From Shewanella jiangmenensis (GTDB taxonomy: Bacteria > Pseudomonadota > Gammaproteobacteria > Enterobacterales > Shewanellaceae), in contig NZ_JAHEPS010000002.1 of assembly GCF_018596335.1 (NCBI RefSeq), positions 434,001-498,000 on the forward strand: a stretch of DNA of 64,000 nt, written 5' to 3'. Positions 38,931 through 48,718 of this stretch are shown here, piece by piece. How positions within the stretch are numbered: position 1 is the first letter of the stretch; each line of letters opens with the position of its first letter. Position numbers and translations under genes: made by a program. The notes under the pieces are model-generated. The model made no database searches, was not told the DNA's origin, and saw only the letters and a program-made list of their open reading frames with translations.

Positions 38931-39938
38931 ATGAAAACAGGACGATATTCTGTATTGGCGCTGCTGACGGCGCTGTGGCTTGCCCCGCCGGCTTCGGCCT
39001 TGATGACCGATTTGCCTGCGCCTGAGCTTGCTGCAATAGAGAGCCGCTATCAGGCCGGTGAATATCAGGCGGTGTTTGAGCTCATTGACGCGGATGCCAG
39101 CCCCGAGTTGATGTCACTTAAGCTTCGCAGCCTGCTTAAGCTTGAGCGGGATGATGATGCCGAAACCTTGCTTGGCGAGTGGCTTGCCAAACATCAGTCC
39201 ACAGTTCCCAATGCCAAGGCGCAGCAGCTCAGGGTTGGCGGCGATATTTATGCTGTGCTTGCCCAGCGTGCGTCACTGTTTTCGGCGCCGGGTCTTGCCG
39301 GTAAGTCGCTCGAGCATTATCAGCAGGCCCATAAACTTGCGCCAAAGGATTTGACCATTGCCCGCTCGCTGTTTGGTTATTACCTGTACGCCCCCGGCAT
39401 AGTGGGCGGCGACGAGGCCAAGGCGCGTGAGGTGGCGATTGCCATCGGGCAGTTTGCGCCGCTCGAAGGTCAGCAGGCACTGCTGGATATTCATCTTAAA
39501 AACAAAGATTTCAAGGCGTTTGACGCCCAGTTTGCCGAGGCGCGCAAGGCCTTTCCCACCGACAGAATGCTGAGCCTGCAGCAGGCGCGCCGGTTTGAAG
39601 ATTCCCACGCCGAGGCGGCTGCTGTGCTTGAGGCGGCGTTAAGCCTTGGCAAGGGGCCTGGCGAGTCGCCTGAGTTTGAGGCGCACCTTGCCTATCAGCT
39701 CATCAAACATGCGGCCAAGGGCAAACTTGATGGCGCGAGGGCGCTTGAGCTGACCGAAGGACTCTTTGGCAACGTGCCAAAGATGTATCGGGGCTGGGCA
39801 GAGCTTAGAAAGGCAGAGCTGCTGATGCAACTTGGCGATAAAGACAGCGCGCGCCAATGGCTTGCCAAGGCCGAGGCGGTCGCGCCGGATGATAAAGACT
39901 TTGTTAAACAAAGTCAGGCGCTGAAACAGCAGCTGTAG
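38931..39938 (+). CDS. Exported TPR-like protein
   Basis: 335 residues. A signal peptide (ALLTALWLAPPASA) is followed by degenerate tetratricopeptide helices, for example LEHYQQAHKLAPKDLTIARS and RKAELLMQLGDKDSARQWLA. There is no catalytic motif. A periplasmic scaffold or assembly role is possible, but I cannot name a family. It converges on the gene at 39981. Confidence 0.72.
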   Translation: MKTGRYSVLALLTALWLAPPASALMTDLPAPELAAIESRYQAGEYQAVFELIDADASPELMSLKLRSLLKLERDDDAETLLGEWLAKHQSTVPNAKAQQLRVGGDIYAVLAQRASLFSAPGLAGKSLEHYQQAHKLAPKDLTIARSLFGYYLYAPGIVGGDEAKAREVAIAIGQFAPLEGQQALLDIHLKNKDFKAFDAQFAEARKAFPTDRMLSLQQARRFEDSHAEAAAVLEAALSLGKGPGESPEFEAHLAYQLIKHAAKGKLDGARALELTEGLFGNVPKMYRGWAELRKAELLMQLGDKDSARQWLAKAEAVAPDDKDFVKQSQALKQQL

Positions 39939-39954
39939 TGCGGCCTTAACAATG

Positions 39955-39972
39955 CCACTATTGCCAATAGTG
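39955..39972. other. Inverted repeat between converging genes
   Basis: ACTATT and AATAGT flank GCC in CACTATTGCCAATAGTG, a compact hairpin without T run between two gene ends. Confidence 0.45.
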
Positions 39973-39980
39973 ACTTACAT

Positions 39981-40802
39981 TTAGTCACGGCAATTAACAG
40001 TGAAATACACATTTTGCTGCCTGTCGGCCCTGTGGGTGGCGGCGCAGGTTTTCTCGAGTGCATAGCTCACATCCTGCATTATACCGCCAATCAGCTCGGC
40101 GCCACTTTGGGGTAAATCTTCTGGTATCTCGCCAAGTTGCAGCCTGAACATGCATTTGCTGTCACGGCAATAGAGCGAATAAATGTCGTAGGGCACCGGG
40201 CTTTGCAAGCGGTAAATGAGGCCGGAGATCTGGGTTTCCATATCAGGATTGGGCGCGCCCAGGCGCTCATTGCCCTCAAGTGTTGCAAGGTCGCTGGCAA
40301 ATTGGCCCGCCATCGCGCCGTAGGATTTGTCGCCGACGCCGTCGAGGTCCACATAGTCCACCACTGGTGTGCCGTTTTCATCGAGCCCGGCCACATAAAT
40401 CAGCACGGCGTCGTTGATAATTCTTGGCTCGCCGCTTTGGGCCACGCCCTGGGAATGGATGCGCCACTCTGCGGCATTAATGCCCATGGCCACCAGCTGT
40501 TCCCGCGCGGGCTGCGGCGCATCCACAGCGAGCTCAGCCGGATGTAACCCCTTGATGCGCGGCACCATATAGGTATGGATATTGCCATCCATATCCGTGG
40601 TGGAGGTTTCGACCATGCTGATGGCGTTGACATCGGTAAGCTCAGCAACTCGCTCTTGCTGCGCCTCGCTGGCGGCCTTGGCGGCATGCATCATCTCGGC
40701 GTTGCGGGCGCTTTGACGTGTGGCAAGCCATACGCTCAGTAGAATAAGGCCAAGAAGAATTAGGAACAGAAAACCCTGAAATCTGATTTTGCCGATGGCC
40801 AT
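39981..40802 (-). CDS. Membrane-anchored protein of unknown function
   Basis: 273 residues. One N-terminal membrane helix (FQGFLFLILLGLILLSVWLA) and a short coiled stretch (about 30-55) lead to a periplasmic domain. Cysteines in YSLYCRDSKCMFRL, EKTCAAT and VNCRD could form disulfides. I recognise no family. It is monocistronic. Confidence 0.68.
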   Translation of the reverse strand: MAIGKIRFQGFLFLILLGLILLSVWLATRQSARNAEMMHAAKAASEAQQERVAELTDVNAISMVETSTTDMDGNIHTYMVPRIKGLHPAELAVDAPQPAREQLVAMGINAAEWRIHSQGVAQSGEPRIINDAVLIYVAGLDENGTPVVDYVDLDGVGDKSYGAMAGQFASDLATLEGNERLGAPNPDMETQISGLIYRLQSPVPYDIYSLYCRDSKCMFRLQLGEIPEDLPQSGAELIGGIMQDVSYALEKTCAATHRADRQQNVYFTVNCRD

Positions 40803-41013
40803 TGCATCCCTGCCTGAAAATTGTCTTAAAACTGCGGTTGGCTGACCTTAATACCTCACTTTACTGAGGTCAATATCTGCTGGGCAGTTGCAGCGCTTTT
40901 GCTGATTAAACGCCTAAATATCAAAAGACTATAAAGTACGCTGTTCGTTATGGTTGCGCCTGGCAACTGTAAGGATGCCGCTGTAAATCGCACAACGGTC
41001 GGCTCTGATATGG

Positions 41014-41193
41014 TCAGCGGCTGGTTTTCAGCGGCTGGTTTTCAGCGGCGATTTGTTCAGCGCGTCTGGTTGATCGTGCTCTGTGAACACCAGCACCGGC
41101 GAGAAGACTGGACAAAATAGCAGCCATTTGCCAACAATCAGGCTTCAGGTTAATCGCACTGGCTTATCGCAACAGCTTTTCGCAACAGCTTTT
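41014..41193. repeat. 14-bp and 13-bp duplications in a 456-bp gap
   Basis: TCAGCGGCTGGTTT occurs at 41014-41027 and 41028-41041, with a third partial copy at 41042. CGCAACAGCTTTT occurs twice, at 41168-41180 and 41181-41193. Nothing else is evident in 40803-41258. Confidence 0.85.
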
Positions 41194-41258
41194 CGAACGC
41201 GTTTTTCACCTAAGCGGCAGCAAGGATGTCGGGGCCGGTCTGGTGTTGGGGGATCAAG

Positions 41259-41702
41259 ATGGATACATGGCAAACCAGTAACACTCCGCCGCAATCGGTT
41301 CTCGGCAGTTGTCTGTGCGGCGCGGTCAGCGTCGAGGTTTTATTGCCGGTGAAATGGGTGGCGCACTGCCACTGCACTTTGTGCCAGCGAGCCCACGGCG
41401 CCGCCTTTGTCAGTTGGTTTGGGGTGGATACCGACAAGGCAAATATTATCGACCCCAAAGAGCAGCTTAATTGGTATGCCTCGTCAGCGCTGGCGCAGCG
41501 GGGTTTTTGTGGCTGCTGTGGCAGCAGTCTTTTTTTCCGCTCCGGCCGCTGGCCGGGGGAGCTGCACATTGCGCTTGCGTGCATGCAGGGCAGTGTCGGC
41601 GCCTTGCCCATGGCCCATGTGTTTTATGACAGCCATGTGGATTGGTTTTCGGTGCAGGATGAGCTGGTGAAAAAGTCTGAAGCTGAGATGAAAAACGAGT
41701 AA
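41259..41702 (+). CDS. GFA-family (DUF636) zinc protein
   Basis: 147 residues. The Cys pattern of the glutathione-dependent formaldehyde-activating family is complete: GSCLCGAVSVEV, CHCTLCQRAHGAAF and GFCGCCGSSLFFR. These proteins bind two zinc ions; despite the family name, most members are uncharacterised enzymes. An earlier in-frame ATG at 41226 is less likely. No operon partner is evident. Confidence 0.85.
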   Translation: MDTWQTSNTPPQSVLGSCLCGAVSVEVLLPVKWVAHCHCTLCQRAHGAAFVSWFGVDTDKANIIDPKEQLNWYASSALAQRGFCGCCGSSLFFRSGRWPGELHIALACMQGSVGALPMAHVFYDSHVDWFSVQDELVKKSEAEMKNE

Positions 41703-41772
41703 TGCGATTGCAAAAGATGTAATGGCGTTGCACCAGAAAAGGACCTTATTTTTCCTTATGTTGGAAGCTTAG

Positions 41773-42252
41773 ATGAACGCTAAATTGGGGGCTCAGTCAG
41801 AGGCTCAAATCAATATCAGCCCGGCCGCCCTTGCCGATGCGGCCGATATTCAGGGATTAACCGGCGAGCTTGGATACGCATCTACTGAGGCGCAAACCCT
41901 TGATTGGCTAAGTGCCATGCTTGAAAGCCCGGGCTACGGCGTGTTTGTCGCCCGAAGCGTGGGTGACGGCACCATTTCGCGCACGGTAGGCTGGGTTGTG
42001 GTTGAGTGTCGCCTGAGTCTTGAAACTGGTTATAAGGCCGAAATTACCGGCCTTGTGGTCAGCGCCAGCCACAGGCGGCTGGGGATAGGTGAGGCTTTGG
42101 TTGCCAGAGCGCTGCAGTGGAGCGACGCTCAAGGGCTGGATACCGTCATCGTACGCTCCAACGTCAATCGCGATGCCTCGCATCATTTTTATCGGGCGCT
42201 TGGTTTTAGCCTCAGTAAAACCAGCCATGTGTATCAGTTAGCTCTTAGCTGA
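41773..42252 (+). CDS. GNAT-family N-acetyltransferase
   Basis: 159 residues. The acetyl-CoA site is in ITGLVVSASHRRLGIGEALV (R/Q-x-x-G-x-G), and the C-terminal beta-strand region reads HHFYRALGFSLSKTSHVYQL. Substrate unknown. It follows the GFA gene by 70 bases on the same strand. Confidence 0.85.
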   Translation: MNAKLGAQSEAQINISPAALADAADIQGLTGELGYASTEAQTLDWLSAMLESPGYGVFVARSVGDGTISRTVGWVVVECRLSLETGYKAEITGLVVSASHRRLGIGEALVARALQWSDAQGLDTVIVRSNVNRDASHHFYRALGFSLSKTSHVYQLALS

Positions 42253-42376
42253 ATCTGGCTTACCTGAGTCAGGCTGGACGACACTGAGCTTGACTGAACC
42301 GACAGCGCCCGGCCGGGTTGCTCTTGGCGGCGCTGCAGGCATAATAATGATTAAATTTAGCAGGATGCCCTACATT

Positions 42377-42820
42377 ATGAATAAAGTTGTCTATGTGCCG
42401 TCACACTTCAAAATTCTCAGGGAAGCACCGGGCGAAGCCTGGTCCGATGGTAAAGGGCCGGAATATTCCGACTCAGTGATTGATGGTGAGCGCCTTGCCG
42501 GCGACATCGCCGCTGCGGTAGAGGCAATGAACGCCGAAGGCTACGAAGTGCAGTCGGTGATGCCTGTGACCTCGGGGCATTACGACTTTGCCGATAACCG
42601 CGGCTCAGGCCTGCTTGGTGGCGGCGGTTATGGATATGGTTTCAGTTACACCCAAGGCGTAACCCTGATTGGCCGCAAGTTTGAAGCCGCGTCAGCGGCA
42701 CTGGCCGAAGCCGGTGCTGATGTAAACGCTGATAAGGGCGCTGATTCTTTTGCTGATAGAGACGCGTCAGCAGAGATAAAATCGGCTCACGCGCCATCTT
42801 CTGAGCCAGATTCTTTGTAA
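42377..42820 (+). CDS. Unrecognised protein with glycine-rich loop
   Basis: 147 residues from MNKVVYVPSHF; in-frame starts at 42347 and 42365 are possible because no strong ribosome site decides. A compact domain (about 1-105) ends with a Gly-rich turn, GLLGGGGYGYGFSYTQGVTL, and the rest is an Ala/Asp-rich low-complexity tail. No signal peptide. Function unknown. Confidence 0.6.
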   Translation: MNKVVYVPSHFKILREAPGEAWSDGKGPEYSDSVIDGERLAGDIAAAVEAMNAEGYEVQSVMPVTSGHYDFADNRGSGLLGGGGYGYGFSYTQGVTLIGRKFEAASAALAEAGADVNADKGADSFADRDASAEIKSAHAPSSEPDSL

Positions 42821-42862
42821 GGCAAGGCCGACCGATAAGGGGCGGAGCGGCTGAGGTGTTTA

Positions 42863-42934
42863 GATGCTGGGGTGCTGAGGTGCTGAGGTGCTGAGGTGCT
42901 GAGGTGCTGAGGTGCTGAGGTGCTTGGGTGCTTG
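42863..42934. repeat. 8-bp tandem array (GGTGCTGA), nine units
   Basis: Six exact GGTGCTGA copies from 42871 to 42918 are followed by two GGTGCTTG and preceded by one GATGCTGG. It lies between two converging genes, 8 bases from the stop of the minus-strand gene. Confidence 0.95.
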
Positions 42935-42942
42935 GGCGCGGC

Positions 42943-43821
42943 TCACTCAGCTTCTGGCAGCTTTAAGCGCCTGAACTCTGAGCCAAGCCAGCTTTGCTCG
43001 CTTCCCTGATAGATTTGCTGATGAAAGCGGACAAAATCTGCCTGCATCGCCTTTTGGGCAAATACCCCATTTATCAACGCGGCCATGTCGCGCCCGGCAT
43101 CGGTTGCGCTGCACACAATAAAGCCTTCCACCCCTTGCTCGGCGCCTTTTATGGGCAGGGCGTTGAATTTAAACCCCGGATGATGCTCATCCAGATACAC
43201 CTGCACCGCCACAGCGTAATTCAAGACAGCATCAATCCGCCCGGCGACCAGCATGTCATTGAGGCGAAATGAGGATTCAGTGCCGGTGCGGCGGAAAAAC
43301 TGCTGCGGGTGGGCGGCGATAGCCGCATCCAATCGGGTGCCATAACTGTGGCCCGCGACTGTCCCGATTTGCACATTGGGCGGTAGATTGAATGCCTGCG
43401 GGTCAAACACCGTCGGCCAGCGGCGGTCGCCATCGCTGATGATCAGCCGGATGGGCGGGTACAGGGTCACAGGGAACTTGGTGAAACTGGCCTTGCTTTC
43501 CCGCTCAGGCGTTTTTATCTGGTTGAAAATACAAGCATCATTTTCCTCAATGTATTTCCATGCCCGGCTTTGGGGCATCACCTGGGGTTTAAATTCAAAC
43601 TGGCCGCCGCTGTGGCGCTCGAGCGCATGCAGCACATTGCCATTCAGGGTCTGGCTGGTCAGCTCGGTATCTATCGGGTAATCGGAAAGGATGGGAATAA
43701 CAAGGGGCGCAGCAAGCAGTGTGCTGGAAAACAACAGTGTGCAGGTAAACAGAAGTGTGCCGGTACAAAGCAGCGGGATAAGTAACGCAGCGCCTCTGAA
43801 TAGCTTTGACGTGTAGCTCAT
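42943..43821 (-). CDS. Exported substrate-binding-type protein
   Basis: 292 residues. A long hydrophobic signal with repeated LLFTCT, LLFSST and LLCTGT blocks is followed by a type-II periplasmic-binding fold resembling the family-3 solute-binding proteins (PVTLYPPIRLIISDGD, IGTVAGHSYGTRLDAAI and GRIDAVLNYAVAVQVYL). No transporter genes are adjacent, so it may be an orphan receptor or sensor partner. The divergent neighbour is a sensor kinase, 375 bases away. Confidence 0.75.
   Translation of the reverse strand: MSYTSKLFRGAALLIPLLCTGTLLFTCTLLFSSTLLAAPLVIPILSDYPIDTELTSQTLNGNVLHALERHSGGQFEFKPQVMPQSRAWKYIEENDACIFNQIKTPERESKASFTKFPVTLYPPIRLIISDGDRRWPTVFDPQAFNLPPNVQIGTVAGHSYGTRLDAAIAAHPQQFFRRTGTESSFRLNDMLVAGRIDAVLNYAVAVQVYLDEHHPGFKFNALPIKGAEQGVEGFIVCSATDAGRDMAALINGVFAQKAMQADFVRFHQQIYQGSEQSWLGSEFRRLKLPEAE
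43717..43770. repeat. 18-bp tandem array in a signal-peptide coding region
   Basis: Three 18-bp units beginning CAGTGTGCTGGAAAACAA, each with a few changes, encode the 6-residue period (LLFxxT) in the exported protein's hydrophobic leader. Confidence 0.8.
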
Positions 43822-44196
43822 CTGTGCCGACTCCTGACGCTTTGCTTACCCAAGACAAAATTAAGTCTACATCTACATTTGTGTTGCAGGCACAGGCTTC
43901 GCGAAATTTCTTCTTAAGCCGACTTCGCCAGATACAAAGTGAGAGGCGGGCTCGGTGCGCGCATTTATTACCGCCGGCTTTGGGTTGCTGTGGGGGGCTG
44001 TCGCGGCGCAGCAAAAGCACAGTGGCAGATTAGTCTCTTTAGGCATCGCTGTGATGCTTTGTTCGCAGCTTCCTTAAGGTAAAGCTGCATAAAACCCATT
44101 GAAACAGGCGAAATAGCCGATTGATGTCTATCCTTGGGAGTGCGCAGCAATTGTTTTGGCGAGCTTTTCAGCGCGCGATAACTCCCAGAGGGCCAG
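43822..44196. other. Gap between divergent binding protein and kinase
   Basis: About 375 bases that must hold both promoters. I see no clear operator, RNA or gene. Confidence 0.5.
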
Positions 44197-47100
44197 ATGC
44201 AAGGACAGATACAAGGGCATACGCAAGGGCATGCAAAAGACGCGCAGCCGCCTTCATCCTCATTTTTTCGCCGCTCCCTGTTTTGGCTGTGGTTGCCGCT
44301 GCTTATCGTGATTGCGGGCCTGGTGGTCGGCGGCCTGCTTGCACAGCAGCAGACAGAGGCCAATCAGCGCCGCATTCAGGAGGTACTTCAGGCGAGGCTT
44401 GATTTGCTTGTTTCCGGAGTGCATGAAAGTGTCGCCACCTATGAGCATGGCTTACGGGGCCTGCGTGGGGCCATTATCTCCGTGGGGCCTGACCACTTCG
44501 ACTACGCCACGATGCAGGCTTATTCCGCAAGTCGCCATTATGAGGTGGAATTTCCCGGGGCGCGGGGATTTGGCTTTATTCAGCAGATAGAGAACGATGA
44601 GCGCGAGCGATTTATCAGCCAAAGCGCGGCAGAGCGGCCTGACCATAGTTTTAGCATCCGTCAGCTAGAGCCCCATCAACAAAGCCTGTTTGTTATCCGC
44701 TTTATTGAGCCTGAGTCCCGCAACAAGCAGGCAATTGGGCTCGATATCGGCTCCGAGGCCAACCGGCGCAATGCGGCGGTGCAGGCGGCAAATGATAACG
44801 CCATGCGCCTGACTGGCCCCATCACACTGGTGCAGGCCAGCAATAAAAGCGCCCAGGGTTTTCTTATCCTGCTGCCCATTTACCGCAGCGACGGTCCGGC
44901 TGAACCGTCCCTTGCCAATACCATCGGCTGGAGTTATGCGCCGCTGCTGATTGATGAAGTGCTAAGCACCATCAGCGGGCTTGGCGCGGATCTGGTGTTA
45001 TCCATCAGCGACATCACCCGGGGTGAGCAGCAGAGGTTTTTTGACCGGGGCGATGCGACATCGGCCATCGACACATATAAACGCGAGGCGCGGCTTAAAC
45101 TTTTTGGCCGTGAATGGGAGCTGTCACTCGCGCCGAGTGCCGCTTTTATCTCATCCTTGGGACTGCCAAAGCCTGAAGCATCCATCTGGAATGCGCTGCT
45201 GCTCAGTTTACTGCTGGCCGCTGCCAGTTACAGCGTGCAGCTGATTGGACTGAGGCGCCTTTCTGAATTGCAGCATCGTCATGAGCTGGCTAAAGCCGAA
45301 GAAAACGCCCTGCAACTGGCCAATGCCAGGCTTGAGCTGCAGGTTTTGGAGCGCACCAGTGAGCTGGTGCACCTGTCGGCGCTGCAGCGCAGTATTCTGG
45401 ATGCTGCCGCCTATGCCATTATCGCCACCGACAGAGACGGCATAGTCACTGAATTTAACCCGTCGGCCGAGAAGCTGCTTGGCTATCAAAGCCGCGAGAT
45501 TGTTGGTCTGCATACGCCTGCCAGGTTTTTGCTTGAAAGTGAAATCAGCGCTCAACTGGCGCTGCTGCAACCTGAGCGGACTGAGCCTCTGACGCCCGGT
45601 TTTGAGGCGATTGCGACACTCGCCAAACTGAGCGACTCAGAGGAGCGCAGCTGGACCTTTGTCTGCAAAGAGGGCACCCATATTCCGGTGAAGCTGAGCG
45701 TTACTGCGCTGCACAGCGAAGTGGGTGAGCTGACCGGCTTTTTGGGGGTGGCCTACGATTTGACCGAGCAACTTGCCCGCGAGCAGGAGCTGGCAAACAC
45801 CCGCGAAGAGGCGCTGCAGGCCAGTAAAGCCAAGTCTGACTTTTTGGCCAATATGAGCCATGAAATCCGCACCCCAATGAACGCTGTGTTGGGGCTTTTA
45901 CAAATTACGCTGTACACCGAGCTTAGCCCGCAGCAGCGCGATTACCTGTTAAAAACCCAGTCGGCGGCCAAGTCACTGCTGGCGCTTTTGAATGACATCC
46001 TGGATTTCTCCAAAATTGAGGCTGGTCGACTTGAGTTGGAGCAGGAGCCATTTTCCCTGCAGCAGCTGCTCACCGAAATCGGCAGCATGTTGTCGTCTCA
46101 GGCGCAGCACAAAAACATAGAGCTGATTTATCAGGTGGATGACGATGTACCCGACACCCTGATTGGCGACTGCCTGCGCCTGCGTCAGGTGCTGCTGAAT
46201 GTGCTCAGTAACGCGGTAAAGTTTACTGAGCATGGCGAGGTGATAAACCGCATTTCGGCCAGACGGCTGGATGATGAGCATTGCCTGATTAAATTTACCA
46301 TTTCCGATACCGGCATCGGCATGAGCGCCGAGCAGCAGCAGGCGATATTCAAGGGATTTCACCAGGCCGATACCTCTATTTCGCGCCGCTATGGCGGCAC
46401 AGGTCTTGGGCTTGCCATCACCCGCGAGCTTATCAATCTGATGCAGGGCGAGATCCAGGTAACCAGTGCGCCGGGCGAGGGCAGTATTTTTACCATCAAA
46501 ATGCCGTTTGCGTTCAAGCCCGCCAACGCCCCTTCACAATTGCCCATGCCAGCGCGGGTCATGCTGGTGGAAGACAATCAAACCACCCGCATGGTGCTGC
46601 GCGATATGCTGCAAAAGCTCGGTTTTGAGGTGCTGGTGTGCGCCGATGCCGCTGGGGCTAAGCAGCTGCTTAACCGCGCAGCGCCTGTGCCCATCGATTT
46701 GATGCTGATTGACTGGCAGTTGCCCGACGCCGACGGCCTTTCGTTCGCCGCCTCGGTGCGGGGGATGACCCATTTGCCGCGTCAGCCCGCGATAGTGATA
46801 GTGACCGCCTTCAGTGAAAAAATTCTCGAGGCCCAGCGCAGTCATCCGGACGCGTGCTGCGACGCCACGCTTATCAAGCCCATCACCCGTGAGATGCTGC
46901 AAACCACTCTCACGTCAGTCATGGCAAAGCATGGCGACGGCGTGCGTGAAGCGCGCAAATCAGCGGCGCTGCGAGAGGATTACAACCGCCTGTTGGGGCG
47001 GCATTTGCTGCTGGTTGAAGACAACGCGACTAACCGCCTGGTGGCGACGACGCTGCTCAGGCAACATGGCGCAAGAGTGACAGAGGCGGTGGATGGCTTC

Positions 47101-47790
47101 GATGCGCTGGATAAGCTCGCATCACAGCGTTTTGATCTGGTGCTGATGGATATTCAGATGCCCGGTATGGGTGGCTACGAGGCCACCCGCCAAATCCGCC
47201 AGCACCTTAAACTGACGGAGCTGCCTATTGTCGCCATGACCGCCAACGCCATGCCCCAGGACCGGCTGGCAAGTGAGCAGGCGGGCATGAATGGCCACAT
47301 CGCCAAACCCTTTGATATCGATGAAGTGATTAATACGTTGACCGAATTTTTGCCGGCGCTGCCAACGACCGAGAGCCACACTGAGTTGCCGTCCGCCGGC
47401 GCGCTGCCGGACCATGTCAGCCTGTTTGCCAAGGCCTCGGGGCTTGAGCTCGACACTGCCTGCAGGCAGTTGGGTGATACCGAATTGTTTGCGCTGGTGC
47501 TCAATCAATTCAGCGCCGACATAGAGCAGGCTCAGGCCATTTTGAGTAAGGCTGAGCTGACGATGAAAGAGGCAAAAATTCAGTATCACAGCCTGAAAAG
47601 TGCGGCGGCCTCCTGCGGATTCAGTGCCCTGAGTGCCCTGATGCGGGCAAAGGAGGCGAGCTGCTCGGCAGATGGCAGCGAGCCTGCTGTAGCCGACGGG
47701 GCGGTGCTTGGCGCCCTGACGGAAGCCAGAGCGCTGCTGCATACCCTGTGCGCCATGTTGCAGGCTACGCCGATGCAAGACCAGGCGTGA
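44197..47790 (+). CDS. CHASE-domain hybrid sensor kinase with two receivers and Hpt
   Basis: 1197 residues. Membrane helix (about 28-50), periplasmic CHASE domain (about 75-270, EFPGARGFGFIQQI), second helix (about 330-350), PAS (about 385-510), HisKA with phospho-acceptor His555 (SHEIRTPMN), HATPase (about 660-770), receiver 1 (Asp839 in LIDWQLPDADG), receiver 2 (Asp985 in LMDIQMPGMGG) and Hpt (His1131 in YHSLKSAAA). This is a full phosphorelay in one chain; the output regulator is not in the window. The leader MQGQIQGHTQGHA comes from a 12-bp array (44197-44232). No adjacent partner gene on this strand. Confidence 0.93.
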   Translation: MQGQIQGHTQGHAKDAQPPSSSFFRRSLFWLWLPLLIVIAGLVVGGLLAQQQTEANQRRIQEVLQARLDLLVSGVHESVATYEHGLRGLRGAIISVGPDHFDYATMQAYSASRHYEVEFPGARGFGFIQQIENDERERFISQSAAERPDHSFSIRQLEPHQQSLFVIRFIEPESRNKQAIGLDIGSEANRRNAAVQAANDNAMRLTGPITLVQASNKSAQGFLILLPIYRSDGPAEPSLANTIGWSYAPLLIDEVLSTISGLGADLVLSISDITRGEQQRFFDRGDATSAIDTYKREARLKLFGREWELSLAPSAAFISSLGLPKPEASIWNALLLSLLLAAASYSVQLIGLRRLSELQHRHELAKAEENALQLANARLELQVLERTSELVHLSALQRSILDAAAYAIIATDRDGIVTEFNPSAEKLLGYQSREIVGLHTPARFLLESEISAQLALLQPERTEPLTPGFEAIATLAKLSDSEERSWTFVCKEGTHIPVKLSVTALHSEVGELTGFLGVAYDLTEQLAREQELANTREEALQASKAKSDFLANMSHEIRTPMNAVLGLLQITLYTELSPQQRDYLLKTQSAAKSLLALLNDILDFSKIEAGRLELEQEPFSLQQLLTEIGSMLSSQAQHKNIELIYQVDDDVPDTLIGDCLRLRQVLLNVLSNAVKFTEHGEVINRISARRLDDEHCLIKFTISDTGIGMSAEQQQAIFKGFHQADTSISRRYGGTGLGLAITRELINLMQGEIQVTSAPGEGSIFTIKMPFAFKPANAPSQLPMPARVMLVEDNQTTRMVLRDMLQKLGFEVLVCADAAGAKQLLNRAAPVPIDLMLIDWQLPDADGLSFAASVRGMTHLPRQPAIVIVTAFSEKILEAQRSHPDACCDATLIKPITREMLQTTLTSVMAKHGDGVREARKSAALREDYNRLLGRHLLLVEDNATNRLVATTLLRQHGARVTEAVDGFDALDKLASQRFDLVLMDIQMPGMGGYEATRQIRQHLKLTELPIVAMTANAMPQDRLASEQAGMNGHIAKPFDIDEVINTLTEFLPALPTTESHTELPSAGALPDHVSLFAKASGLELDTACRQLGDTELFALVLNQFSADIEQAQAILSKAELTMKEAKIQYHSLKSAAASCGFSALSALMRAKEASCSADGSEPAVADGAVLGALTEARALLHTLCAMLQATPMQDQA

Positions 47791-47854
47791 GCCTTTCAGC
47801 CCTATCAGTTAATGCCGCGAATGCGGCTCAGGCTGTTACTCCAGCCGGGGCAGC

Positions 47855-48124
47855 TTAGTTTGCGTCGCCGCTCTGGGGCGCCAGTTTCGCTTTGGCGGCT
47901 TCCACTTTGGCAAAATCCAGCCCAAGTTCTTCCACAGCGGCTTTAATCAGTCCGGGATTTTGCATCACCATCATCATCATGCCCTGCAACTTTTCTGGCG
48001 CTATGCCCAGTTGCCCCAGCACGCCCATGGCCATCAAGGGATTTTCGGTCAGGGTATGGAACAGGTTTTTGACCTGCTCATCGCTTACGTTGTGCTCCTT
48101 CAGCAAGGCAATAATGGGATTCAT
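47855..48124 (-). CDS. DUF2999 family protein
   Basis: 89 residues, mostly helical and Met-rich: MNPIIALLKEHNVSDEQVKN and LQGMMMMVMQNPGLI. This matches DUF2999, a small family known from Shewanella and Vibrio, function unknown. The tail ends LAPQSGDAN. It converges with the hybrid kinase gene. Confidence 0.85.
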   Translation of the reverse strand: MNPIIALLKEHNVSDEQVKNLFHTLTENPLMAMGVLGQLGIAPEKLQGMMMMVMQNPGLIKAAVEELGLDFAKVEAAKAKLAPQSGDAN

Positions 48125-48346
48125 GGTTCTTTACTCCGGTTTGAGAACAACAATAAAACCGCGATTCTAGCAGACTTGACGCGCGCATGCAGGGGCGCAG
48201 GTGCTGTGGGCGTGCCGGCCTGTACGCGCAGATGGTAACTTGTTTGAATATGGGCTTTTTTCGCCATTTCGATGATGTTACCCTCCGACTCTCTCGCAAA
48301 GAGCACCATGCGCCATGCTTAGTGATAATGAAAACAGGGAGTTGTT

Positions 48347-48718
48347 ATGCTTAAAAAATCACTTATCTACATAGCCAACCGGCTGTGGCTGATAATGACC
48401 ATTTATCTTTTCAGTTTGTTGCTGGCCGCCGTTGGCTTTAGCCTGCTGGAGCAAAAAACCTTTACCGAAGGCCTGTGGTGGGCGGTGGTGACGGCGCTGA
48501 CCATTGGCTATGGCGATTTGACCCCCATGACCACCGAAGGGCGCATCATGGGTGTGGTGTTCGGCCATTTCTGGATTTTTATGGTGATCCCCATGATAGT
48601 CGCCAACATCATTATTCATCTGGTGGAAGACCAGCACCTGTTTACCGATGACGAGCAGCAGGAATTGATGGCAAGCCTGAAGCGCATTGAGGATAAACTG
48701 GCGCAGCAGGATAAATAG
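48347..48718 (+). CDS. Two-TM potassium channel protein
   Basis: 123 residues: TM1 (about 14-35), pore loop with the selectivity filter TIGYGD in WAVVTALTIGYGDLTPMT, TM2 (about 66-92) and a short cytoplasmic helix. There is no RCK or cyclic-nucleotide domain, so it is a minimal KcsA-like pore. GGGAG lies 6-7 bases before the ATG. Confidence 0.9.
   Translation: MLKKSLIYIANRLWLIMTIYLFSLLLAAVGFSLLEQKTFTEGLWWAVVTALTIGYGDLTPMTTEGRIMGVVFGHFWIFMVIPMIVANIIIHLVEDQHLFTDDEQQELMASLKRIEDKLAQQDK

Noticed and set aside
42863-42934. CRISPR-like spacing of repeats
   Set aside because: Units of 8 bp are contiguous, with no spacers; the other arrays in the window are likewise contiguous, and no cas genes are present.
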